A stretch of 64,000 bases of DNA from Paenibacillus radicis (ex Xue et al. 2023) (GCF_024722015.1 NZ_JANQBD010000014.1:124001-188000); one strand, 5' to 3'; shown: positions 1 through 9,449, numbered from the stretch's first letter. Numbers and translations are program-made. The notes: generated from the sequence alone by a model not told the origin.

Positions 1-632
1 ATCCCTGCAAAGGCGTCAAGCCAATGCTCAAGCCCACCCTCACCGTCATCGAGCTCCGTTGGTCGATCGTACAGCTCCATCCAGCGCACCTCAAACCCTT
101 GCGCTTCCAGCAAGCCGCTGTATTCGCTCACACTAGGGAAATACCAGGGATTGCGCTCTTCAGCATCTATCCCGTAATCCCCTAATACTTTGGCTATCGC
201 CTCATAGATACGTCCCACGTTTCGTTTGCCTCCGAATTCAGCAACGAATCTTCCCCCTTCGTGAAGCGCCAGCCGAACCGATTCAATTACACGCTCCGGC
301 TGCTTCATCCAGTGCAGCGCTGCATTGGAGAACACCGCATCGACCGGCTTATCCAATCGAAATTCATGTCCATCCATAACTTCAAAGGATATCGACGGAT
401 ACTTATGTCTGGCTTTTCCTACCATATCTGCCGATTCGTCTATGCCTATACAGCTAGCTCCAAGCTGTGCAATAACATGAGTCAGATCACCTGTACCGCA
501 GCCCAAATCTATGATACGCTCATTCGGCTGTGGATTAAGCAGCTCTACAACTCCTTTACCCAAACGTGATACGTATCCGATCTTACTATCATACAATCCG
601 GCATTCCATCCCTGATTTACAGGTTTCTCCAT
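1..632 (-). CDS. SAM-dependent class I methyltransferase (3' end outside window)
   Basis: The reading frame is open from an ATG at 632 to the left edge, giving about 210 residues of N-terminal and central sequence; the C-terminus lies outside. AAGGAG sits 8 bases before the ATG. The SAM-binding motif I is visible as IDLGCGTGDLT near residue 40, followed by an acidic residue in GIDESADMV and a motif resembling VFSNAALHWM, typical of trans-aconitate methyltransferase-like and UbiE-like small-molecule methyltransferases. The target is not predictable from the sequence. It stands alone, with no gene for 586 bases upstream. Family confidence is high; substrate is unknown. Confidence 0.85.
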   Translation of the reverse strand, partial: MEKPVNQGWNAGLYDSKIGYVSRLGKGVVELLNPQPNERIIDLGCGTGDLTHVIAQLGASCIGIDESADMVGKARHKYPSISFEVMDGHEFRLDKPVDAVFSNAALHWMKQPERVIESVRLALHEGGRFVAEFGGKRNVGRIYEAIAKVLGDYGIDAEERNPWYFPSVSEYSGLLEAQGFEVRWMELYDRPTELDDGEGGLEHWLDAFAG

Positions 633-1218
633 AAAATTCAGCTCCTTTAAATCCTATTATGGTCGTTGATCATTAATTCCGGAAATATATAATAACAATC
701 ACTTTAATAGTTTATACCTATAATTAAACGTGAGCAGGTCCATTTTCATATATAATTATTAACGAAACAATTAAAAGATTTCATTTACTTATGAATTCTT
801 CTGACGATATAATGAATTCATTGTGTTCTAAATATTCTTTCGGATCTTCCGCATGAGCTTGGCCGCCTCGATTATGCACACCAACAGCATATTACTTAAT
901 ATTGCTTCCACATTGTGGTCTACGGTCTACGGTTTAAATACGCCGGCTTCACCTCTACCTTCCATATCTGTCATGACTGGCGCGCTTGCCATTTGTACCA
1001 CACGCATATCAGGAGTCTTTTCGGAAACGTTTGTGTAGGCTAACGGTCATCAACCGTTATACTTCGGGCCCCCATAATTACATCTATCGTTCCCCTTGCC
1101 GCGTTGATTTAATTGCATTTTTTTGATCACACTGCTTGGTTTATATGTGCGGCTTTGTTATGAATTAGATCCGATTGTTATCTTTAATTGATGTAGGCAG
1201 GCAGGTGATCAGAACTAA
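633..1218. other. Intergenic region with no supported gene
   Basis: AT-rich between 640 and 850. The minus strand at about 835-1040 reads as protein-like sequence interrupted by a stop near 930 and lacking a usable start, so it may be a decayed gene fragment I cannot identify. The plus-strand frame at 853-1038 is most likely a shadow of it. No clear promoter, terminator or RNA was found. Confidence 0.4.
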
Positions 1219-2793
1219 ATGCAGAAAATTCCAGTCACAAGAGACGGCAAAAAAGGATCCGATATCTTAATCATTCATTCGGATGATGTAGTTAAAATCG
1301 AGTCAGTGAAAGAAAAGGAACTTGTCATTCACACTGCGAATAACAAATACTACTGGGCTGCAACATTGGAAGCTTTCGAGGAGTGGATGTATGAGGAAGG
1401 CTTTCGCTTAATCGACCAAATGAACGTAGTTAATATGAATCATGTTTCGGAATATGATCTCAAGAAAGGGATCGTATCCTTGCGCCCCGAACATGAGACA
1501 CAATCCAAAACAGCCTCAGCCGCATGGATTCACAAGGATCATATTATTAATGTGATGAACATGCTTGAAGAGTTGAAGAAGCTGGATAAAAGCACCGACC
1601 CTGATGAATTTCAGGATGATATTTTAGAATCGATATTAGCTCAGGAGGAAGATAGCCGTTTTGCTCGTTCTTACGCTATGATTCAAGCCATCTTCGAAAA
1701 GAAAAAGGCAGAAAAGCAATTGGAACAAAGCGAGCAGCGATATAAATCTTTGTTCCGCCATAATCCGGATCCTATCTGCTCCTTCGACCGCAATGGGTTC
1801 TGCACCAGCGCTAATCCGGCCTTGTTCTCCATGACAGGGTATACGGAGGAGGAGCTTCTTCATAAATCGATCCACCATTTAATTGTTCCGGATCAATTGG
1901 AGCGTTGGCATGATTACTTTGCAGATACACTCCAAGGGCAGACCCGTCATTATGAAGTGACCTTCTTACACAAAAATGGAAGCTACGTGGAATTAAGTAT
2001 TTTAAATGTTCCTATAGTTGTGAACGGTCAATTTAATGGCGTTTATATGATCGGCAAAGATATCAGCGAGCGCAAGCGAGCCGAAGAAATGTTAATCCGT
2101 TCGGAGAAATTGTCAATTGTCGGTCAATTAGCGGCAGGAGTAGCCCACGAAATACGTAATCCTTTAACCTCTTTAAAAGGCTTTGTTCAATTGATGCAAA
2201 ATAAAGTAAACGGTTATGACTCCTATTTCGAAATTATGAAAGATGAGTTGGAGCGGATTAATTTTATTGTCAGTGAATTTCTTGTCATTGCGAAGCCGCA
2301 ATCCGTCCGTTATGAAGCGAAGGATGCGATGCAAATCTTGCAAAATACCATCGTACTTTTGAGCTCACAGGCAATGATTCACAAAGTAAAGCTTGTTACT
2401 GAAGAAGCGCAAGACAACTTAGCCAAAATTAATTGCGATGAAAATCAAATTAAACAGGTGTTCATCAACATATTGAACAATTCTATGGATGCGATGCCCG
2501 ATGGCGGCAATATCCGCATGGAGCTCCTTAATTATGATCACCAGCATATTATGATACGTTTCACAGATGAAGGATGCGGTATACCCGAAGAGCGCATTCC
2601 TCGTTTAGGTGAGCCTTTTTATACAACTAAAGAAAAGGGCACGGGGCTGGGTCTGATGGTCACATTTAAAATCATCGAAAGCCATGGGGGCCGTATGCGA
2701 ATTCATAGCAAGGTCAACGAGGGAACAACCGTTGAAATTATATTGCCCACAGCGCCCGGCCACTCAGCTCAACCGAAGCTGCAGGGAAATTGA
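1219..2793 (+). CDS. Soluble LytTR-PAS sensor histidine kinase
   Basis: 524 residues, no membrane segment, so cytoplasmic. Residues 10-85 resemble a LytTR DNA-binding domain (SDDVVKIES, then FRLIDQMNVVNMNHV). A helical linker (about 140-178) leads to a PAS domain (about 175-285), a HisKA domain with phospho-acceptor His310 in AAGVAHEIRNPL, and a HATPase domain with N box near 417-430, DEGCGIP (450-456) and GTGLGL (474-479). The kinase core resembles sporulation kinases of the KinA/KinB/KinE type that feed Spo0F/Spo0A; that role is inference. No response regulator is adjacent. AGGTGA lies 11 bases before the ATG. A terminator follows directly. A LytTR-like domain at the N-terminus of a kinase is unusual; it could act as a ligand or DNA sensor. 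Confidence 0.88.
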   Translation: MQKIPVTRDGKKGSDILIIHSDDVVKIESVKEKELVIHTANNKYYWAATLEAFEEWMYEEGFRLIDQMNVVNMNHVSEYDLKKGIVSLRPEHETQSKTASAAWIHKDHIINVMNMLEELKKLDKSTDPDEFQDDILESILAQEEDSRFARSYAMIQAIFEKKKAEKQLEQSEQRYKSLFRHNPDPICSFDRNGFCTSANPALFSMTGYTEEELLHKSIHHLIVPDQLERWHDYFADTLQGQTRHYEVTFLHKNGSYVELSILNVPIVVNGQFNGVYMIGKDISERKRAEEMLIRSEKLSIVGQLAAGVAHEIRNPLTSLKGFVQLMQNKVNGYDSYFEIMKDELERINFIVSEFLVIAKPQSVRYEAKDAMQILQNTIVLLSSQAMIHKVKLVTEEAQDNLAKINCDENQIKQVFINILNNSMDAMPDGGNIRMELLNYDHQHIMIRFTDEGCGIPEERIPRLGEPFYTTKEKGTGLGLMVTFKIIESHGGRMRIHSKVNEGTTVEIILPTAPGHSAQPKLQGN

Positions 2794-2811
2794 ATGCAAG
2801 CATTTCACAAT

Positions 2812-2860
2812 AAAAACACCTCTGACCACTTCATTTTATGTGATCGAGAGGTGTTTTTTT
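2812..2860 (+). terminator. Rho-independent terminator after the LytTR-PAS kinase
   Basis: Stem AAACACCTCT / AGAGGTGTTT with an intervening loop, then a run of T. The A-rich left flank means it could also serve the convergent gene on the minus strand. Confidence 0.85.
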
Positions 2861-2873
2861 GAATAGGTGAGGT

Positions 2874-3251
2874 TTAGTAACCAGGATATCCATAAGGCGA
2901 ATATGGATACTGAGATGGGTACTCATCTTGGTACGGATAAGGATATGGGTATGGATACGGGTATGGATATGGCGCATAGTACGGTTGTGTCAAAAATGGA
3001 GTCACAGCAATTAGAGGCAGGAGTGAGTTATTGAACCCTCCATGGAATCCTCCCCCTCCACCATGAAAGCCTCCGCCATGGAATCCTCCTCCTTGATGGC
3101 CTCCTCCTCCACCATGAAAGCCTCCTCCTTGATGACCTCCTCCGTGAAAAGGCGGCCGTACCAGATGCTGCTCAGGTCTGTTAGCTGGCACCTGCACAGC
3201 TGTCACGGTCACTTGCTTTTGTTTTTCCCGTTGTTTCGGTTGGTTAGACAT
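2874..3251 (-). CDS. Gly/His-rich and Tyr/Pro-rich low-complexity protein
   Basis: 125 residues: a polar Lys/Gln N-terminus (1-35), a Gly/His block (about 36-70) built from repeats such as FHGGGGGHQGGG, a short hydrophobic segment (NNSLLPLIAVTPFL) and a C-terminus of alternating Tyr-Pro dipeptides. No known catalytic domain. This composition is typical of spore coat or exosporium structural proteins and of metal-binding His-rich proteins; neither role is proven. It lies directly downstream of the sporulation-linked kinase gene prkA on the same strand, 108 bases away, which favours a spore-related role. AGGGAG precedes the ATG. The repetitive DNA makes copy number likely to vary between strains. 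Confidence 0.7.
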   Translation of the reverse strand: MSNQPKQREKQKQVTVTAVQVPANRPEQHLVRPPFHGGGHQGGGFHGGGGGHQGGGFHGGGFHGGGGGFHGGFNNSLLPLIAVTPFLTQPYYAPYPYPYPYPYPYPYQDEYPSQYPYSPYGYPGY

Positions 3252-3359
3252 ATCTGTTCTCCCTTTTCATGTTGAGATAGCGATCTACTAAAATATATGT
3301 ACGATCGCCTAAGGGGTGAATGCCTACCTGAAAAAATGGGCGAATATCCTGGTCTTTGT

Positions 3360-5255
3360 CTAACGGTTAAGCAGGCTGCCTACATATCGGAGCAGCTCAT
3401 TGGCAGAAGCTGTCGAATACCCGTGTTCTTCAACCAAACGCTTGATAACTTCATTGATCCTCTTAAGTTGGTTGCCATCCGGCGTTTTGGTTGAGGTAGT
3501 TATTTTTACAACATCCTTCATATCGGCAAACAGTTTTTTCTCAATAGCTTCGCGCAGCCTTTCATGACTGCTGTAGTTAAACCTGTGACCTTTGCGCGAG
3601 TATGAAGATAGACGGATTAGAATTTCCTCACGGAATGCCTTCTTCGCATTTTCCGATATTCCGATCTGTTCCTCTATGGAACGCATCAGCCTCTCATCCG
3701 GATCCATGTCTTCTCCGGTCATCGGGTCCTTAACTTTGCCCCAGTTGCAATATGACTCAATATTATCCAGATAATTATTAAACAGCGTTTTCGCAGACTC
3801 CTCGAACGAGTACACAAAAGCCTTTTGAACTTCCTTCTTAGCCAGCTCATCATATTCTTTACGCGCAACAGAGATGAAGTTCAAGTAGCGTTCACGCTCT
3901 TCCTTCGTAATCGATGGATGCTGATCCAGACCGTCTTTCAAAGCTCGCAGAACATCCAATGCGTTTATAAATTCGAGTCCTTGCCGGATCAACGCGCTGG
4001 ATATGCGGTTAATGACATACCTTGGATCTATCCCCGACATTCCTTCTTCCAAGTATTCACTTTGCATTTCCTTCAAATCAGCTTCCTTATAACCCTCGAC
4101 TTCTTCCCCATCGTACATGCGCATCTTTTTAACAAGATCCATACCTTGCTTCTTCGATTCCTTTAACCGGGTCAGGATGGAAAAGATAGCCGCTGCCCGC
4201 AAAGAATGCGGGGCAATATGAACATGTGCCATATCGCTCTGCTTGATTAGCTTCGTATAAATTTTCTCTTCTTCCGACACCTTCAGATTATAAGGAATCG
4301 GCATCACAATCATCCTGGATTGAAGCGCCTCGTTCTTCTTGTTGGAAATAAACGATTTATACTCGGACTCATTCGTATGTGCAATGATCAGCTCATCAGC
4401 CGATATTAAAGCGAAGCGGCCCGCTTTGAAATTCCCCTCCTGCGTCAATGACAGCAGGTTCCACAGAAACTTTTCGTCACACTTTAACATCTCCTGAAAC
4501 TCCATGATGCCCCGGTTCGCTTTATTCAGTTCTCCATCAAACCGATAAGCGCGGGGATCGGATTCCGAGCCGAATTCCGTAATGGTTGAAAAGTCGATGC
4601 TTCCCGTTAAATCAGCAATATCTTGTGACTTGGGATCTGAAGGACTGAAAGTTCCGATCCCTGTCCGTGAATCCTCAGAAATAAGCACGCGCTCTACCTG
4701 TACATCCTCAATGCGCCCTCCATACTCCGTTTTTAGCCTCATTTGGCAGGAAGGACATAGGTTCCCTTCAATCTTCACCCCAAGCTCCTGCTCGACCTCC
4801 GGACGCAGCTCCAGCGGAATCAAATGCAGAGGCTCCTCGTGCATGGGGCAACCTTTTATTGCATAAACAGCACCTTCATCCGTACGAGAAAACTGCTCCA
4901 AACCACGTTTAAGCAGAGTGACAATGGTTGATTTGCCCCCACTAACTGGCCCCATGAGAAGGAGGATACGCTTACGGACGTCGAGGCGTCTTGCTGCAGA
5001 ATGGAAGTATTCTTCAACAAGCTTTTCAATTGCCAGATCCAATCCGAATATTTCCTGTTCAAAGAAATGGTACCTGCGTCTACCGTTATCATCTCCTACA
5101 CCTTTCGAAGCGATCATTTTATAAACTCGACTGTGAGCGGTCATCGCCAAGCTAGGGTTCTTGTGAACCATTACGATATATTGCGCAAAGGTTCCCGTCC
5201 ATGCCAATCTGTCGGTTTCTGTGCGGTAATCCGAAATTTTCTTGAATATGTCCAT
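3360..5255 (-). CDS. prkA: PrkA family serine protein kinase / AAA+ protein
   Basis: 631 residues, the usual length of PrkA. The N-terminal AAA core carries a Walker A motif GPVSGGKS at 102-109, and the characteristic stretch starting MDIFKKISDYR is present. PrkA proteins combine an AAA+ ATPase with a C-terminal domain that resembles cAMP-dependent kinase; in Bacillus the gene is made in the mother cell and affects sporulation, and Lon-like protease activity has also been proposed. GGAGG lies 7 bases before the ATG at 5255. Its common partners, YhbH/YeaH (DUF444) and SpoVR, are not in this window. Downstream is the Gly/His-rich protein, possibly cotranscribed. Family assignment is firm; substrate unknown. 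Confidence 0.95.
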   Translation of the reverse strand: MDIFKKISDYRTETDRLAWTGTFAQYIVMVHKNPSLAMTAHSRVYKMIASKGVGDDNGRRRYHFFEQEIFGLDLAIEKLVEEYFHSAARRLDVRKRILLLMGPVSGGKSTIVTLLKRGLEQFSRTDEGAVYAIKGCPMHEEPLHLIPLELRPEVEQELGVKIEGNLCPSCQMRLKTEYGGRIEDVQVERVLISEDSRTGIGTFSPSDPKSQDIADLTGSIDFSTITEFGSESDPRAYRFDGELNKANRGIMEFQEMLKCDEKFLWNLLSLTQEGNFKAGRFALISADELIIAHTNESEYKSFISNKKNEALQSRMIVMPIPYNLKVSEEEKIYTKLIKQSDMAHVHIAPHSLRAAAIFSILTRLKESKKQGMDLVKKMRMYDGEEVEGYKEADLKEMQSEYLEEGMSGIDPRYVINRISSALIRQGLEFINALDVLRALKDGLDQHPSITKEERERYLNFISVARKEYDELAKKEVQKAFVYSFEESAKTLFNNYLDNIESYCNWGKVKDPMTGEDMDPDERLMRSIEEQIGISENAKKAFREEILIRLSSYSRKGHRFNYSSHERLREAIEKKLFADMKDVVKITTSTKTPDGNQLKRINEVIKRLVEEHGYSTASANELLRYVGSLLNR

Positions 5256-5590
5256 GAGTCAACCTCCTCCGTACGGTGCTTTTGCTATGACAACATCAAA
5301 GAAATGAAGTGTAGTAAATACCTATGCAAGTTAGGGGGATAAGTTGCCCGAAAATTTAATATTAAATTAGAGTTGAGTGTATGCTTTCAAATTCATACAA
5401 GCCCATAAGTCTGACTTCACAACCGGAAAGCAGGGCGAATGCCAGATTGGATGTCGAACACGCTTTCCCGAAAACTTTTTGATCATATGGTGCATATTGA
5501 ATCCTTTTTAAGTCGATAAAAAAAAGCCTTCCTCCCGCTGATTCCTGAGTCAGGAAAATCTTGCGGTCAGAAGACTGCTTGCAGTGGCTG
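5256..5590. other. Intergenic region between egsA and prkA
   Basis: 335 bases without a supported gene. A perfect short palindrome, TTCCTGAGTCAGGAA (5542-5556), sits about 35 bases past the egsA stop and may be part of a weak terminator or a binding site. The rest is AT-rich and presumably holds the prkA promoter, which I could not place with confidence. Confidence 0.4.
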
Positions 5591-6931
5591 CTAGAGCCAT
5601 TGATGAAGCCGTATGATGGTGTAACGGTTACGGACGTACTTGGCATATTTCAAGCTATCTTCCAGCAGCTCAGGCTCAACGCCCAGCTCATCGACCGTCG
5701 TTGGGCCTCCAACGCGCCGCAGTGCATCTGCCAGCTGCCCGGAGGGCGGCACGTTGCCGCACACAGCGCGGACTTCGTCCCAACGCTCGATGATCCACTG
5801 CGGCAGCTCCTGCTGCTCCGCTGACTCTGTCGCGTCAAGCGCTGCCAGCCCGTTCTCCGCCAGCACCTGATCGGCGATGCTCCCGTAGCCCGCCTGGATC
5901 TGCTCGCGCATCCGCTCGGGCGTCAGCACATCGCCGCGAGCCTGCCGCTCAGCTATCGCCGCAGCGACAGCTTCCTTCGACAGCGCGGCCGCTGCCTCGT
6001 AAAGCTTCGCCATCTGCACAGCGGCGACGCCGACCTTGGCCCCGTGCAGCAGAGCTCTGCGCCGCTGCTGAATGAACCGCATCTCCCAGTAATGGGAGAG
6101 GTGATGCTCTCCGCCCGAGGCCGGGCGGGAATGGCCTACAAGCAGCATGGAGATGCCTGACAGCGTCAGGCCCTCCATCAGCTTGCGCATGCCCAGCTCG
6201 CTGCCCTCGGCGATCTCGTCGACATAGTCGACGCACATGGCGAGACCCTGCCGCGTCATTTCATCCGCGAGCTCGCAGTGGGGCTCGCCGAACAGCACTC
6301 GCCCCAGCTGCCAGTCGGCCAGCGACGTGTACTTGCCCAGCATATCGCCGAATCCGGCAGCGATCAGAGCTTTCGGCGACTTGGCCAGCAGCGCCAAGTC
6401 GGCGAAGATCGCTTCCGGCGCGCAGGCCGCGATCGTCTGCTTGAAGCCGCCGATAATTAGCGGCGCTCCGACAGAGGCGAAGCCGTCGACCGAAGGGGCC
6501 GTCGGCACCGAGAAGAACGCGCGGTCCATTTTGTGCGACACAAAACGGACCACATCGTGGATCGTGCCCGAGCCTACGGCCACGATGGCCTGCACCGCAG
6601 GCGTCACGTTCAGCATCAGCTGTACGATGACGCGCTCGTCGGCGGCGAGCTCCCCGCGCTCGTCAGCACCTAGCACACACAAGGACACGTTCAGATGAGC
6701 CGCTTTACACAGCCCAAGCAGCTCGCGTCCAGCCGCGTCCAGCGTGTTCTTGTCGACCACTAGAAGAAGCTCACTATACCCACGCTCCTGCGCATAGGAA
6801 GGCAGCGCGTCTAACGCTCCGCGCTCAATAACGACTTTGCGAATGGATACGGAATGCGTTTTACCGCAAGCGCATTCCACACTTTGTCCCAACCATGGGT
6901 CTATTTGACCTGCTTGTTCTACGGATAACAT
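5591..6931 (-). CDS. egsA: sn-glycerol-1-phosphate dehydrogenase (AraM/EgsA family)
   Basis: Iron-containing alcohol dehydrogenase-like enzyme that reduces dihydroxyacetone phosphate to glycerol-1-phosphate, in Bacillus a precursor of heptaprenylglyceryl phosphate. The start chosen is the ATG at 6931 (MLSVEQAG), preceded by AGGAGG; an upstream extension to 7042 lacks a ribosome site. 446 residues, longer than the roughly 395 of Bacillus subtilis AraM. Visible motifs: NAD-binding GSGTIHDVVRF, TAPSVDG, and metal-site segments GFGDMLGKY, SGGEHHLSH and LLHGAKVG. Much of the gene, from about 5650 to 6750, is strikingly GC-rich (long stretches above 60 percent by eye) against AT-richer neighbours, suggesting a different origin or codon selection. 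Confidence 0.88.
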   Translation of the reverse strand: MLSVEQAGQIDPWLGQSVECACGKTHSVSIRKVVIERGALDALPSYAQERGYSELLLVVDKNTLDAAGRELLGLCKAAHLNVSLCVLGADERGELAADERVIVQLMLNVTPAVQAIVAVGSGTIHDVVRFVSHKMDRAFFSVPTAPSVDGFASVGAPLIIGGFKQTIAACAPEAIFADLALLAKSPKALIAAGFGDMLGKYTSLADWQLGRVLFGEPHCELADEMTRQGLAMCVDYVDEIAEGSELGMRKLMEGLTLSGISMLLVGHSRPASGGEHHLSHYWEMRFIQQRRRALLHGAKVGVAAVQMAKLYEAAAALSKEAVAAAIAERQARGDVLTPERMREQIQAGYGSIADQVLAENGLAALDATESAEQQELPQWIIERWDEVRAVCGNVPPSGQLADALRRVGGPTTVDELGVEPELLEDSLKYAKYVRNRYTIIRLHQWL

Positions 6932-7200
6932 AAACAAGAACCTCCTACAATACCTCATTGTAATTTTTGAAAAGCTTGTAACTCCGCTCCTCCTTGTAAA
7001 GAGCTCACAAAGCGAGTTTTCTACGAAAACTAATACTTTCACGGTGCTACAAAGCAGACTGTTTGAACACGCACTTTATAGATTTTGTCTGATCCTATAA
7101 CAAAACCTCGAACGTTGTCATCTATAGAGAAGCTGCCGCTTTTTTTAACAGGTTAATATGCTTTATAGCAGTGACTACTAATCCAATACTACCAAACTTA

Positions 7201-7209
7201 TGATATAAT
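7201..7209 (+). promoter_or_regulatory. Extended -10 promoter for the DUF2161 gene
   Basis: TGATATAAT is a perfect TGn plus TATAAT extended -10, about 90 bases before the chosen GTG start. No good -35 is visible, which is common for extended -10 promoters. The rest of the 6932-7300 interval contains nothing else I can name. Confidence 0.5.
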
Positions 7210-7300
7210 TACATTAATTTAGATGGAAATGGAAATCCGATTGAGTAATATCCACTCATAATTCGATCCCATCACTATGCTCAAAGGAGACGGAAAGACT

Positions 7301-8083
7301 GTGGCGATCAAAACAGAGACAGAGCTTTACGCACCAGTCAAATCGTATTTCGAACAGCTGGGGTATAGCGTTAAAGGTGAAGTGCGCCATTGTGACTTAG
7401 TTGCGATGAGAGGCGACGAACCGCCAGTTATTGTTGAACTGAAAAAAAACTTCTCAATCCCGCTGCTTTTACAAGGGATCAACAGACTGCGGCTAACCCG
7501 CCAGGTATACGTCGCTTTCGAGCTTCCCAATAAAGGCCGTGCTCCTCACGGAGCCAGTTGGCCAGAGCTTCGCAACCTTTGCCAAATGCTCGGAGTGGGC
7601 ATGATAACGGTACAATTTTTCAAACGAAAAAAACCAACCGTCCTTTTGGAATGCCATCCGCCTGTCGCATCCCTCACTCATCATGATGGCCCCAAGCCGG
7701 TTGAAGCTGAACCTGAGCCCGTGCCTGCTCCCGCTATTTTGCCGCGTCATAACAAGCGCGCTGCGGATAGGATCGTCTATGAATTCAAGGAACGCCGGTC
7801 GGATTACAATGTAGGCGGGAGTACGAAGCTTAAACTGATGACGTCTTACCGTGAAAAAGCGCTCCACATAGCTTACTTACTCAATCAGCATGGACCTCTA
7901 AGCCCACGTCGCCTGCGTGAATTGACAGGTAATCCTCACACGGCTGGTCAGCTCCAAAAAAACTATTACCGTTGGTTTCAGCGTGTGGAACGCGGTGTAT
8001 ATAAGGTTACACCACAAGGTGAAGAGGCTCTTAGAACCTACGCCAATGTCGTTGAAGAGCTTCCTCCAATGAATCAGCTATAG
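7301..8083 (+). CDS. DUF2161 family PD-(D/E)XK nuclease-like protein
   Basis: 260 residues from a GTG start at 7301, chosen because AAAGGAGA ends 10 bases before it; the ATG at 7277 has no ribosome site. The N-terminal domain shows a PD-(D/E)XK-like signature, an Asp in HCDLVAMR followed by VELKKN, and matches the DUF2161 family annotated as phosphodiesterases. A proline-rich linker (about 140-165) leads to a C-terminal basic domain with a winged-helix look (LSPRRLRELTG, then GVYKVTPQGEEAL), suggesting nucleic-acid binding. No known partner genes adjoin it. The catalytic fold is inferred from motifs; the biological substrate is not known. Confidence 0.8.
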   Translation: MAIKTETELYAPVKSYFEQLGYSVKGEVRHCDLVAMRGDEPPVIVELKKNFSIPLLLQGINRLRLTRQVYVAFELPNKGRAPHGASWPELRNLCQMLGVGMITVQFFKRKKPTVLLECHPPVASLTHHDGPKPVEAEPEPVPAPAILPRHNKRAADRIVYEFKERRSDYNVGGSTKLKLMTSYREKALHIAYLLNQHGPLSPRRLRELTGNPHTAGQLQKNYYRWFQRVERGVYKVTPQGEEALRTYANVVEELPPMNQL

Positions 8084-8189
8084 GCTTACCTCCTTTTTAC
8101 TTTTTATAATTTAGACATCTGCAGTCATAATCCATTCTATCGCAGGATATGCATAGAGTAATAGATTATCCATGAAGGAGTCTGTGCCT

Positions 8190-9338
8190 ATGAAACATCC
8201 GACACTTCCAGCTCAAGCAGCCCTTAAAGCACTTCTTCGGCATCGTTGGTACTTTACCGTACTATTCTGTCTGGTGGTGGTTAGCTTCTCCATGCTACCT
8301 GCTCTTGCCCAAGCACCTGATAAAGCAGTCTTTGGGCATTCTTCCGTCGGAAGCGTGAATAAGCCCACTCCCCTGATTGCTCCATTATATAATCCCGATT
8401 CGGATCCATTTGCTCTTTGGTTTGATTCTCCCTTCAGGTCCCCGATAGCTATTTCTTCAACCACTGGGCCTGCTATCAATGCTATGTCTGGGTTACTTTC
8501 TTATGCAAATCCCGATATGGTTACCGATTCGATTCCTGATGATTCTGCGGATCGTCCCGATGCAGATCCTGCACTAGCATCCGCAAGTTCAGTCCGTACT
8601 CACTTCTCTGCAATTCCCGCAGCTTCTGCGGCCCCAGCAACACCTGCAATACCTGCAACACCACCTGTAAAACCAGATAAGCCCGCGCGTATTCCAGTTC
8701 TTAATTACCACAGCATTACCGTAGACCCGGGCAACACCGCCACCATTACACCTGAGAAATTTGCCGCACAAATGCAGTACTTGGCTGATAAAGGCTATAC
8801 CCCCCTAACTTTAAAGCAATTTTCTGACATGATGGAAGGAATCGATAAAGGTCCCGATAAACCGATACTTCTGACCTTTGATGATGGCTATGCGGATAAT
8901 TATGAGCATGCGATGCCGATTTTGAAGAAGCTGGGTTTTCACGCAACTTTATTTATGTCTCCAGGCACGGTAGAGGACGGCTACTTTCTGAATTGGGATC
9001 AAATAAAGGAAATGCACGAAGCAGGCTGGGATATTCAGCCCCATGGCATGACGCATCCTCATTTGCCTACACTCAACGCTAAAAGCCAAACTTTCGAAAT
9101 TACGGAGGCAAAGGCCCAGATTGAGCAGATCGTTGGAACGACAGCCGATGTATACTGTTATCCTTACGGTGAATGGGACGCAACGACACTGAAGATTTTA
9201 AAAGAGCATTATTTCCGTTATGCATTTACTATAGATCAAGGTATCACAACACCAAGCCAAGATAATCTAAAGCTCAAACGCATTTTTGTTAATGGAGAGG
9301 AGTCGATGGATAAGTGGAGGTACAGATTCGAAAAATAG
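8190..9338 (+). CDS. Secreted/membrane-anchored polysaccharide deacetylase (NodB fold)
   Basis: 382 residues from the ATG at 8190, 9 bases after AAGGAG; an in-frame ATG at 8172 lies before that site. Residues about 20-42 form a signal peptide or anchor, followed by a 120-residue Pro/Ala/Ser-rich linker and a NodB domain. Motifs: TFDDG at 229-233 (catalytic Asp and metal Asp), HGMTHPHL at 285-292 (two metal His), plus VLNYH near 170-174. Such enzymes remove N- or O-acetyl groups from peptidoglycan or surface glycans; the PgdA/IcaB-like YH..S/T motif fits the group acting on cell-surface polymers. Substrate cannot be told from sequence. Confidence 0.9.
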   Translation: MKHPTLPAQAALKALLRHRWYFTVLFCLVVVSFSMLPALAQAPDKAVFGHSSVGSVNKPTPLIAPLYNPDSDPFALWFDSPFRSPIAISSTTGPAINAMSGLLSYANPDMVTDSIPDDSADRPDADPALASASSVRTHFSAIPAASAAPATPAIPATPPVKPDKPARIPVLNYHSITVDPGNTATITPEKFAAQMQYLADKGYTPLTLKQFSDMMEGIDKGPDKPILLTFDDGYADNYEHAMPILKKLGFHATLFMSPGTVEDGYFLNWDQIKEMHEAGWDIQPHGMTHPHLPTLNAKSQTFEITEAKAQIEQIVGTTADVYCYPYGEWDATTLKILKEHYFRYAFTIDQGITTPSQDNLKLKRIFVNGEESMDKWRYRFEK

Positions 9339-9449
9339 TGATCCAATTGCAAAAAGACCCGATTCCAACCAAAAAGCGCTGGATTCCGATCTCATTCCAC
9401 TTTTGGATATTATCTTACTAAAGGGCTTAACCTCAAAATCGGTTCTTGA

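Noticed and set aside
853..1038. 61-residue plus-strand gene
   Set aside because: No ribosome site, and its opposite strand reads as better protein; probably a shadow of a remnant.
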